Below are positions 15,844 through 23,554 of a stretch of 64,000 nt of DNA, one piece after another. The position numbers were made by a program, and so were the translations under genes. Position 1 is the stretch's first letter; each line of letters starts with the position of its first letter. This DNA comes from Amycolatopsis vastitatis (GTDB taxonomy: Bacteria; Actinomycetota; Actinomycetes; Mycobacteriales; Pseudonocardiaceae), in the NCBI RefSeq assembly GCF_002234595.1, contig NZ_NMUL01000049.1:62001-126000 (forward strand), given 5' to 3'. The notes under the pieces were generated by a model, which saw only the letters and a program-made list of their open reading frames with translations, searched no databases and had not been told where the DNA came from.

Positions 15844-17208
15844 GTGAAGGCTCTGTTGCTGACCCACGGCAGCCGCGGTGACGTGCAGCCGTTCGCCGCG
15901 CTGGCCGCCGCCCTGACCGATGCCGGGCACGAGGTGGTCGTCGCCGCGCCCACGTCGTCCGCCGCGATCGCAGACCCGTTCTGCGCCCGGGTGATCCCGC
16001 TCGACGACGGCACCAACAAGCTCGTCGACGACCGGGCCGCGTGGGAGGCGGTCGAACGCAACTTCCGCGGCCTGCGCGGGAAACGGCTCGGGCTGCGGCT
16101 GCTGCGCCAGAACCGCGTCGCGATGCGGCGGGTGTTCGGCGACCTCGCGGCGCTGGGGCGGGTGCTGGCCGAGGAGGACGACGTCGACGTCGTCGTGCAC
16201 CAGGTCAACGTCCCCGGGCATGCGATCGCCGAACTGCTGGGCGTGCCGGCGGTTCCGGTGTGCCTGCAGCCGTTCTGGGTGCCGACGCCGTCGCATCCCG
16301 ACCCGCTGTTCCCCTACGCGCTGCCCACCGCGCTCAACCCGGCGTCGTACGCGACGACCAGGACGTTCGTGCGCGCCCTGACCGGGAGTCCGGCGCGGTT
16401 CCGGCGCGAGGGGCTCGGCCTGCCCCGCCGCCGCTTCGCCCACGACCCCCTCCGGCGTCCCGACGGCACGCGGGCCCCGGTGCTGCAGGCGTTCAGCAGG
16501 CACGTGCTGCCGCCGCGGGCGTGGTACCCCGAGCCCGTGCACACGCCGGGGTTCTTCTTCCTGCGGCCCCGGGTCCCGTGGACGCCCCCGGCCGACCTGG
16601 CCGGTTTCCTCGCGGCCGGGGAAGCGCCGGTGTACCTCGGGTTCGGCAGCATGGTCGGCAGCGACCCCGCCCGGACGGGACAGATCGTTGCCGCCGCGCT
16701 GCGCACGGCCGGGGTCCGGGCGGTCGTCGCGCTGGGCCGCGGCGGCATCCGGCCGGACGGCCTCGGGCGCGACGCGTTCTGCCTGACGCAGGCCCCGCAC
16801 GACTGGCTCTTCCCGCGCATGGCGGCGGTCGTGCACCACGGCGGCGCGGGCACCGCGGGCGCGGCGCTGGCCGCCGGGCGCCCGCAGGTGGTCTGCCCGT
16901 TCATGTTCGACCAGCCCTACTTCGGGCGGCGGCTGTTCGCCCTGGGTGTCGCCGCGCGGCCGCAGCCGCTGCGGGAGCTGACGGCGGACGGCCTGGCCCG
17001 GGCGATCGGCGACGCGCTCGAAGGCACGGCGCCGGACCGGGCGCGGGAGCTGGGCGAGCTGATCCGGGCAGAGGACGGGACCGGGCATGCGGTGAAGGTC
17101 CTGGAGGCAGTTACGCAGGGATCGGGCCCTGTTCGGCGATCCGGCCGTGGCGTAGGGACACCACCCGGTGGCACGCGAAGCGCACGACGTCGATGTCGTG
17201 GGAGATGA
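15844..17208 (+). CDS. GT1-family glycosyltransferase (sterol/macrolide glucosyltransferase-like)
   Basis: The GTG at 15844 follows a GGAGG at 15831-15835. The first half, MKALLLTHGSRGDVQPFAALA, is the acceptor-binding Rossmann domain of the UGT/sterol glucosyltransferase group. The second half carries the donor-binding signature around APHDWLFPRMAAVVHHGGAGTAGAAL and VVCPFMFDQPYFGRRL. UDP-glucose or a dTDP-sugar is the likely donor. The last 35 residues (GSGPVRRSGRGVGTPPGG...) look non-conserved and read across the end of the convergent ABC gene, 98 bp of overlap. The true protein may have lost an earlier stop. As last gene of the operon it would glycosylate the acylated product, or inactivate it for self-protection. 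Confidence 0.88.
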   Translation: MKALLLTHGSRGDVQPFAALAAALTDAGHEVVVAAPTSSAAIADPFCARVIPLDDGTNKLVDDRAAWEAVERNFRGLRGKRLGLRLLRQNRVAMRRVFGDLAALGRVLAEEDDVDVVVHQVNVPGHAIAELLGVPAVPVCLQPFWVPTPSHPDPLFPYALPTALNPASYATTRTFVRALTGSPARFRREGLGLPRRRFAHDPLRRPDGTRAPVLQAFSRHVLPPRAWYPEPVHTPGFFFLRPRVPWTPPADLAGFLAAGEAPVYLGFGSMVGSDPARTGQIVAAALRTAGVRAVVALGRGGIRPDGLGRDAFCLTQAPHDWLFPRMAAVVHHGGAGTAGAALAAGRPQVVCPFMFDQPYFGRRLFALGVAARPQPLRELTADGLARAIGDALEGTAPDRARELGELIRAEDGTGHAVKVLEAVTQGSGPVRRSGRGVGTPPGGTRSARRRCRGR

Positions 17209-17803
17209 ACAGATAGCTCAGGCCGAGCTGCCGCTGCAGGTCCAGGAGCAGGTTGAGGATCTGGGCCTGCACGGACAGGTCGAGCGCGCTGGTCGGCTCG
17301 TCGCAGACGACCAGCTCCGGCTCCAGCACGAGCGCGCGGGCGATGGCGATGCGCTGGAGCTGGCCGCCGGAGAACGCACCGGGGTACCGCTCCGCCGCGA
17401 CCGGGGACATCCCGACCCGCTTCAGAACGTCGGCGACCCGCGCCGAAGCCGCCCGCCGCGGCAGCCGACGGACGACTCGCAGCGGCTCGGCCAGGGTGCT
17501 GCCGATCGTGCGGGACGGGTTCAGCGAGCCGTTCGGGTCCTGGAACACGATCTGCAGGTGGGTGCCCAGCTCGCGCCGCCGCCGGGCGGTCGCGTGCGTG
17601 ATGTCCTCGCCGCGGAACAGGATCCGCCCGCCGGCCGGGCGCACGAGGCCGACGATCGAGTGCCCGATCGTCGACTTCCCGGAGCCGGACTCGCCGAGCA
17701 GGCCGAGCGTTTCTCCCTGCCGTACCACGAGGTTGACGCCGTCGACGACGGGATGGCCGGGTCGGTATTCGACGCGGAGGTCCTGGACTTCAAGCAGAGG
17801 CAC
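17111..17803 (-). CDS. Oligopeptide-type ABC importer ATP-binding protein (OppF/DppF-like)
   Basis: The 230-residue ATPase has Walker A GESGSGKSTIG, signature FSGGQLQRIAIARAL, Walker B LVVCDEPTSALD and switch His in FISHDID. The PNGSLNP stretch is typical of the OppF/DppF subfamily. It ends at QGPIPA without the C-terminal CxxxP region common to OppD/OppF, so it is short for the family (usually 260 or more). It overlaps the preceding fusion gene by 14 bp. Its 3' end overlaps the convergent glycosyltransferase gene. Confidence 0.9.
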   Translation of the reverse strand: MPLLEVQDLRVEYRPGHPVVDGVNLVVRQGETLGLLGESGSGKSTIGHSIVGLVRPAGGRILFRGEDITHATARRRRELGTHLQIVFQDPNGSLNPSRTIGSTLAEPLRVVRRLPRRAASARVADVLKRVGMSPVAAERYPGAFSGGQLQRIAIARALVLEPELVVCDEPTSALDLSVQAQILNLLLDLQRQLGLSYLFISHDIDVVRFACHRVVSLRHGRIAEQGPIPA

Positions 17804-19700
17804 GTTCTCCTCCGGAGAGCTTGGCGTGGTGGAGGCAGCGGGTGCGGTGCCCGGTCTCGGGTTCGAACACGGGGACCGGCGCGGCGGAGCACTCGGCCGT
17901 CGCGAGGGTGCACCGCGGGGCGAAGTGACACCCGGCCGGCCAGCGCGCGGGTTCCGGGACCGTGCCGGGGATCGCCGCCAGCCGGGAGCCCGGCTGGGCG
18001 CGGCCCGGCATCGCGCCCAGCAGACCCTCGGTGTACGGATGCCGCGGCCGGGCCAGGAGCTCGCCGACCGAGCCGGATTCCACGATGTGCCCGGCGTACA
18101 TCACGTAAGCTCGCCGGCAGAACGAAGCGACCACCGACCAGTCGTGGGTGATCAGCAGGATCGCCATCCCGCGTTCCTCCTGCAGCCGGCGCAGCAGGGC
18201 GAGGACCTCCGCCTGCACCGAGACGTCCAGCGCCGTCGTCGGCTCGTCGGCGATCAGCAGGTTCGGCTCCCCGGCCAGCGCCATGGCGATCGCGACGCGC
18301 TGGGCCATGCCACCGGACAGCTCGTGCGGGTAGCGGCGGGCCACGACGTCCGGCAGGTTCACGTCGTGCAGCAAGCCGGAAACGCGCTCCCGCACCGAAG
18401 ACCGCGACCCGCCGTGCCGCAGCCGGACTAGTTCGCCGATCTGGTGCGCCACCGTGAACACCGGGTCGAGCGCCCCCACCGGGTCTTGGGAGATCAGCGC
18501 GATCCGGGAACCGCGCAGCCGGCGCATCGCCCGTGGCCCGGCGAGGGCCAGGTCGGCGCCGTCGAACAGGAGGCTCCCGGCGGCGACCGCGCCACCCGCT
18601 GGGAGCAGGTCCAGGACTGCCCGGCCGGTGATCGACTTGCCGCAGCCGGACTCACCGACCAGCGCGACGGTTTCGCCGCGGCCGACGTCCAGGTCGAGGT
18701 CCGCCACCACGACCTGGCCCCCGGAAAGGGTGATTTCGAGGCCCCGCAGGGAAAGCAGGGCCGTCGACGGCTCCTCCCGCGGCGTCAGGACCGGTGCGGG
18801 GGCCCGGTGCGCGCGATGCAGCCGGTCGCGGATGGGCTCGGCGTGCGCGGTCGCGTCCCGGACGACGTCGCCGAGCAGGCCGGACGCCAGGATCGCCAGG
18901 CCCAGCACGACGCCGGGCGGCACCAGGAGCCACGGCTGCCGGTCGATCACCGACGCCGCCTGCGCGATCATGTCGCCCCACGTGGGGTCCGGTGGCTGCG
19001 CGCCGAACCCGAGGTAGCTGAGCCCGGCGTCGATGAGCAGCGCCCCGCCGGCCAGCAGCGAGATCTGGACGATGATCGGGCCGGCGATCCGCGGCAGGAC
19101 GTGCGCCGCCACGATCCGGTGGTGCGGCAGCCCGCACACGCGCGCCGCGGCGACGTAGAGTTCCTTGCGCACGGCCAAAGTCGCGCCCCGGACCACCCGG
19201 GCGAGGCCGGGGGAGACGAGCACGCCGAGCGCGACCATCACGATGGTCTGGTGCTCGCCCACGACCGCCAGCACCACCAGCAGCGTCATCAGCACGGGGA
19301 TCGCCAGCAGCACGTCGACCACCCAGGTGAACGCCCGGTCGAACCAGCCGCCGGCATATCCCGCGACGATCCCGCTGGTGACGCCCACCCCGATCACCGT
19401 GACGACGACGATCCCGGCGTGCAGCAGGCTGACCTGCCCGCCGTACATCAGCCGCGTCAGGACGTCCCGGCCGAGCGCGTCGGTACCGAGCCAGTGCGCG
19501 GCGCTCGGTCCCGAGAGCACGTTGTCCAGGTCCGTCGCAGCCGGGCTGGTCGGCGCGAGGACGGGCGCCAGCACGGAACCCGCGACGAGCAGCGCCAGAT
19601 AACCCAGCGGTGCCCACGCGAGCGGGCGGCCGAGCGTGGCGCGCCACCGCCGTCCGGGCCGGACACCCCGGGCGACGAACTCCTCGATGCCCGCGGTCAC
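17790..19700 (-). CDS. Fused ABC importer permease (DppC-like) and ATPase (DppD-like)
   Basis: One 636-residue chain contains two subunits that are usually separate. Residues about 1-280 are a DppC/OppC-type permease with the TM-proximal LGTDALGRDVLTRLMYGG motif, several membrane helices and the EAA-like loop VAAARVCGLPHHRIVAAHVLP. A charged linker (RDRLHRAHRAPAPVLTPREE) follows. Residues about 305-636 are a DppD/OppD-type ATPase with Walker A GESGCGKSITG, signature LSGGMAQRVAIAMAL, Walker B LLIADEPTTALD and the C-terminal zinc-like CHFAPRC..A...C motif. It starts with a GTG that overlaps the stop of the DppB gene (GTGA). Confidence 0.9.
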   Translation of the reverse strand: MTAGIEEFVARGVRPGRRWRATLGRPLAWAPLGYLALLVAGSVLAPVLAPTSPAATDLDNVLSGPSAAHWLGTDALGRDVLTRLMYGGQVSLLHAGIVVVTVIGVGVTSGIVAGYAGGWFDRAFTWVVDVLLAIPVLMTLLVVLAVVGEHQTIVMVALGVLVSPGLARVVRGATLAVRKELYVAAARVCGLPHHRIVAAHVLPRIAGPIIVQISLLAGGALLIDAGLSYLGFGAQPPDPTWGDMIAQAASVIDRQPWLLVPPGVVLGLAILASGLLGDVVRDATAHAEPIRDRLHRAHRAPAPVLTPREEPSTALLSLRGLEITLSGGQVVVADLDLDVGRGETVALVGESGCGKSITGRAVLDLLPAGGAVAAGSLLFDGADLALAGPRAMRRLRGSRIALISQDPVGALDPVFTVAHQIGELVRLRHGGSRSSVRERVSGLLHDVNLPDVVARRYPHELSGGMAQRVAIAMALAGEPNLLIADEPTTALDVSVQAEVLALLRRLQEERGMAILLITHDWSVVASFCRRAYVMYAGHIVESGSVGELLARPRHPYTEGLLGAMPGRAQPGSRLAAIPGTVPEPARWPAGCHFAPRCTLATAECSAAPVPVFEPETGHRTRCLHHAKLSGGERASA

Positions 19701-20638
19701 CGGACCCGCGCCTTCGGGTTGAGCCAGCCGTAGGCCAAGTCCACCAGCAGGTTGACGGCGACGACGATCACCGTGAACACCACCACCACGCCCTGGATCA
19801 TCCGGATGTCGTGCTGCGAGGTGGCTTGGACGGCGAGGCCGCCCAGCCCCGGCATGGCGAAGACCGACTCGACGAACACCGTCCCGCTCAGCAGGCCGAT
19901 GAACGTCAGCCCGACCAGGGTCACCACCGGGATCGCCGCGTTGCGCAGCGCGTGCCGCAGCACCACCGACGACTCGGGGACGCCGTTGGCCCGCAACGCC
20001 GTCACGAAGTCGCGGGACAGCGCGTCCAGCATCGCGTCCCGGGTCTGCTTGGCGAACACGGCGATGCCGGGCAGCGCCAGCGTCGCGACCGGCAGCACCA
20101 GGCTGCGCGCCCACCCGGCGGGCGACGCGCCGACCGGAACGTACCCGGTGGCGGGCAGCAGCTGCACGGTGACGGCGAAGAGCGTGACCATCGTGAGCGC
20201 GAACCAGAAGCTGGGCAGCGCATAGCCGATCAGCGAAAGCGCGTCGACGACCCGGCCGATCCGTCCACCGTGGACAGCGCTGACGACACCCAGCGCGACG
20301 CCGACGAAGGCGGTCACCGCCGTGGCGCAGCCGATCAGCGACAGCGTGACGGGCAACCGGTGGGCGATCTCGTCCGCCACCGAGAGGCCGCTGATCGGGG
20401 ACGAGCCGAGGTCGCCGCGCAGCGCGTCGGAAAGCCAGTGCCCGTACTGGGTCAGCACGGGCTGGTCCAGGCCGAGCTGGTGACGCAGCTGCTCGTAGGC
20501 CGGGACGCTGAAGTTCTGGCCCAGGATGGCGCGCGCGAGGTCGCCCGGGGCCGCGGACTGCAGCAGGAAGGCCGCCAGGGAGACGACGAAGACGAGCGCC
20601 ACCGAAACCACGAGGCGGTGCGCGATCAGCCGGAGCAA
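19697..20638 (-). CDS. Oligopeptide-type ABC importer permease (DppB-like)
   Basis: The start is a TTG at 20638, 6 nt after AGGAGGG, giving 313 residues; no ATG or GTG fits the conserved N-terminus LRLIAHRLVVSVALVFVVSL. The protein has the DppB features: an N-terminal helix, a periplasmic loop (APGDLARAILGQNFS...LGLDQPVLTQYGHWL), five further helices and the EAA loop FVTALRANGVPESSVVLRHALRNA. The start lies inside the 3' end of the beta-glucosidase gene, a 13-bp overlap, so the enzyme and transporter are translated together. Confidence 0.9.
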   Translation of the reverse strand: MLRLIAHRLVVSVALVFVVSLAAFLLQSAAPGDLARAILGQNFSVPAYEQLRHQLGLDQPVLTQYGHWLSDALRGDLGSSPISGLSVADEIAHRLPVTLSLIGCATAVTAFVGVALGVVSAVHGGRIGRVVDALSLIGYALPSFWFALTMVTLFAVTVQLLPATGYVPVGASPAGWARSLVLPVATLALPGIAVFAKQTRDAMLDALSRDFVTALRANGVPESSVVLRHALRNAAIPVVTLVGLTFIGLLSGTVFVESVFAMPGLGGLAVQATSQHDIRMIQGVVVVFTVIVVAVNLLVDLAYGWLNPKARVR

Positions 20639-21978
20639 GCGGATCCCTCCTTCCGGTCGCGCGGCTGGCCGGAGATGAGCTGCCGGTACCACCGGTAGGA
20701 CGCCTTGGGGGTGCGGGCGAGCGTCGCGAAGTCGACGTGCACCAGCCCGAAGCGCGGGCGGTAGCCGTGCTCCCATTCGAGGTTGTCCAGCAGCGACCAG
20801 ACGTGGTAACCGCGGATGTCCGAGCCCGCCTCGACGGCGGCGCTCACCTCGCGCAGGCAGGCCCGCAGGTAGGTGACGCGCCGCAGGTCCTGGACCGACC
20901 CGGTGACGTCGGGCTCGTCCACGGCGGGGAAGCCGTTTTCCGTGACGTGGATCGGCGGGGCGTCCGGGTACCGCGCGCGCAGCCAGGTGAGCAGCGCGCC
21001 GAACAGCTCCGGCGCCACCGGCCAGCCGAGCAGGTTGGTGCTCGTGCCGGGCCACGGCACCCGCGTGTAGCCGAAGACGCCTGACGTGGACGCGGCGATC
21101 CGCGCGGGGGCGTACCAGTTGACGCCGAGGAAGTCGAGCGGGGCGGCGATGACCGCGCGGTCGGCGTCGTCGGCTTCGATCACCGGCCGGTCGTCGAGGC
21201 GGGGATATTCCCCGCGCAGCAGCGGATCGAGGAACAGCCGGTCTTCGTAGACCTCGGCGCGCGCGGCCGCGGCGACGTCGTGGGGGTGCTCCCCGGCGGC
21301 GGTCATCCCGGCGAGGTTGAGGCTGATCCCGATCTCGCCGTGCGGCGCCTGGGCGCGCAGGCGGGGGACGGCGAGACCGTGGCCCAGCAGCAGGTGGTGG
21401 GCCACGCGCAGCCCGTGACGGCGCACCGGCGCCTCGGGCGGGCCGGTCATTTCGGCGTGCATCACCGAAAGCGGTTCGTTGAGCGTGATCCAGCGCGTGA
21501 CGCGGTCGCCGAAGCGGGCCGCGAGCCCTTCGGCGTAGTCGGCGAACCGGGCCGCGGTGTCACGGTCGGCCCAGCCGCCGGCGTCCTCGATCGGCTGCGG
21601 GTGGTCCCAGTGGTACACCGTGAGCATCGGCTCGATGTCCCGGGCGAGAAGCCCGTCGACCAGCCGGTCGTAGAACGCCAGCCCGCGGCCGTTCCAGCGG
21701 CCGCGCCCGGCGGGCTGGACCCGCGGCCACGACACGGAGAACCGGTAGCTGTCCACACCGAGCCCGGCCAGCAGGTCGAGATCCTCGGTCAGCCGGTGGT
21801 AGTGGTCGCAGGCGACGTCGCCGGTCGCGCCGCCGGCCAGCCCGCCCGGCCGGTGGGCGCGGGTGTCCCAGTTGGACGGTCCCTTCCCGTCCGCGTCCCA
21901 CGCGCCTTCGATCTGGAAGGCGGCCGTGGCCACGCCCCACCGGAATCCCGGCGGGAACAGCAGATCCGGTTCGCTCAT
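20626..21978 (-). CDS. GH1 beta-glucosidase (cytoplasmic)
   Basis: The 450-residue enzyme shows the family 1 features: FPPGFRWGVATAAFQIEGAWDADGKGPSNWD at the N-terminus, acid/base Glu in TLNEPLSV near residue 168, nucleophile Glu in VTENGFP near 352, and the aglycone/sugar site GYHVWSLLDNLEWEHGYRPRFGLVHVD near 390-415. There is no signal peptide, so it works inside the cell on beta-glucosides that are brought in. It sits between the binding protein and permease genes of an ABC importer, a layout typical of beta-glucoside uptake. This contrasts with extracellular reactivating glycosidases such as OleR. Confidence 0.93.
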   Translation of the reverse strand: MSEPDLLFPPGFRWGVATAAFQIEGAWDADGKGPSNWDTRAHRPGGLAGGATGDVACDHYHRLTEDLDLLAGLGVDSYRFSVSWPRVQPAGRGRWNGRGLAFYDRLVDGLLARDIEPMLTVYHWDHPQPIEDAGGWADRDTAARFADYAEGLAARFGDRVTRWITLNEPLSVMHAEMTGPPEAPVRRHGLRVAHHLLLGHGLAVPRLRAQAPHGEIGISLNLAGMTAAGEHPHDVAAAARAEVYEDRLFLDPLLRGEYPRLDDRPVIEADDADRAVIAAPLDFLGVNWYAPARIAASTSGVFGYTRVPWPGTSTNLLGWPVAPELFGALLTWLRARYPDAPPIHVTENGFPAVDEPDVTGSVQDLRRVTYLRACLREVSAAVEAGSDIRGYHVWSLLDNLEWEHGYRPRFGLVHVDFATLARTPKASYRWYRQLISGQPRDRKEGSACSG

Positions 21979-21979
21979 G

Positions 21980-23524
21980 TCAGCCGGCCGGGTGCCAGGC
22001 GGTGACGCTCGGGAACGGCTTGCCGGCCACCGGGTCCACGCCGACCGTGTCGTGGTAGAACAGCATGCCCGGGCTCAGGCACACGGGCAGGAACCAGCCC
22101 AGCTCGACCACGCGCCGGATGATCTGCTTGTCCAGGGCGGGCCGAGCGTGCTCGTCGGCGGCCGCGGCGCGCCGGTCGAGGCTCTCCAGCTCGGGATCGC
22201 TGCTGTGGAACGGGTTCATCCCGATGGCGTCCCGCAGCCAGAGCCCGCGGCCCATGAAGTAGGCCGGCAGCACGCCCCAGCCCATGCTGGAGGCCGGGAA
22301 CTGCGTGAGCGCGGTGTTGGCGGACGACGGCTCCTTGGCCGTGATCCGCAGGACGACGCCGACCTGCTGCAGGTCCGACGCGATCGCCTGGGCGAGGTCG
22401 CCGGGGAAGGCGGGGGTGGACGGGATCACCACCGGCAGCGTGAACCCGCCGGCCACCCCGGCGGCGGTGAGCAGCTGCCGGGCCTTGCCGGGGTCGTGGG
22501 TGTAGAACGGCTGTTCGTCGTAGCCGTCTTCGCCGGGCGCCGAAGGCTGGTCGACAGGGACGCCGTATTCGCCGAGCAGTGCCGAGGTGATCTTGGCGCG
22601 GTCGACGGCGTAGTTGAGCGCCTGCCGCACCCGCACGTCGGCCAGGGGCGGGCTGAGTGTCCCGGCGCGGTCGTTGAGCTGCAGGCCCATCACGATCGCC
22701 GGGCTGGCCGCCACCTTGAACCCGGCGGCCTTCGCCCCGCCGGCGATGGCGTAGCTGCCGCCGACGACGTCGACCTGGCCGGTCTTGAGCGCGGCGAGCG
22801 CGGTGTTCTCGTTGGGCAGGACCTTGACGGTGATCCGGTCGTAGAACCGGCCGCCGGTGTTCCAGTACTTCGGGTTGGGGCCGTAGGTGTAGTGGTCGTT
22901 GGCGACGGTCTCGCCGGGCAGCAGGACATACGGTCCGGCGCCGAAGGTGCGGGTCGCCAGGTCCGCCGGATTCGCGACGCCGGCCGGGCTGATCACGTTG
23001 CCGGCCAGGTAGTCCTGGGTGAACAGCGTCGGCAGCAGCGGGTGCGGCTGGTTCAGCGACAGCCGCAGCACCAGCCGTCCCTGCGGGGTCGTCGTCGCGA
23101 TCGGGGCGAGGAACGCCGCCGCCTGGCCCGCGGACTTCCGGAAGTGGTCGATGCTCGCCTTCAGGCCGTCGGCGGTCAGCGGGCTGCCGTCGGCGAAGGT
23201 CACGCCGTCCCGCAACGTCAGCTCGAACTCGGTGTTGCCGGTGCCGAGGTAACGCCAGGCCGTCGCGAGCCGCGGTCGGTAACTGCCGTCGGCGGCGCGG
23301 TAGATGAGCGGGTCGTAGGCGGGTTGCAGGAAGAACTGGGACTCGCCGCCGGCCTTCGCCGGGTCGAGGCTGGTCGGCGGCCAGTACTGGCCGATGCGCA
23401 GGGTGTGGTCCGAAGTGGATGATCCGGACGGCCCGCCGCACGCGGCGGCAGCGGTGAGGCCGGCGGCGAGCAGCAGGCCGCCGCGGGTGAAGTCGCGGCG
23501 GGAAAGGACGGCGGGGGAGGGCAT
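21980..23524 (-). CDS. Family 5 extracellular solute-binding lipoprotein
   Basis: The 514-residue protein begins with a twin-arginine-like SRRDFTRGGLLLAAG and a lipobox ending at Cys29 (TAAAAC), so it is probably exported and lipid-anchored. The mature part follows the SBP_bac_5 pattern (LRIGQYWPPTSLDPAKAGG, LTLRDGVTFADGSPLTADGLKASIDH, YTYGPNPKYW, VRQALNYAVDR). Members bind oligopeptides or oligosaccharides; its pairing with a beta-glucosidase favours a glycoside ligand. It is separated from the glucosidase gene by only one base. Confidence 0.9.
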   Translation of the reverse strand: MPSPAVLSRRDFTRGGLLLAAGLTAAAACGGPSGSSTSDHTLRIGQYWPPTSLDPAKAGGESQFFLQPAYDPLIYRAADGSYRPRLATAWRYLGTGNTEFELTLRDGVTFADGSPLTADGLKASIDHFRKSAGQAAAFLAPIATTTPQGRLVLRLSLNQPHPLLPTLFTQDYLAGNVISPAGVANPADLATRTFGAGPYVLLPGETVANDHYTYGPNPKYWNTGGRFYDRITVKVLPNENTALAALKTGQVDVVGGSYAIAGGAKAAGFKVAASPAIVMGLQLNDRAGTLSPPLADVRVRQALNYAVDRAKITSALLGEYGVPVDQPSAPGEDGYDEQPFYTHDPGKARQLLTAAGVAGGFTLPVVIPSTPAFPGDLAQAIASDLQQVGVVLRITAKEPSSANTALTQFPASSMGWGVLPAYFMGRGLWLRDAIGMNPFHSSDPELESLDRRAAAADEHARPALDKQIIRRVVELGWFLPVCLSPGMLFYHDTVGVDPVAGKPFPSVTAWHPAG

Positions 23525-23554
23525 GGGGCACCTTTCGGCTGGGGGACTGGGCGG

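Noticed and set aside
20626..21978. GH1 enzyme as an extracellular OleR-type reactivator of a glycosylated antibiotic
   Set aside because: It has no signal peptide and is embedded in an importer operon, so it should act inside the cell.
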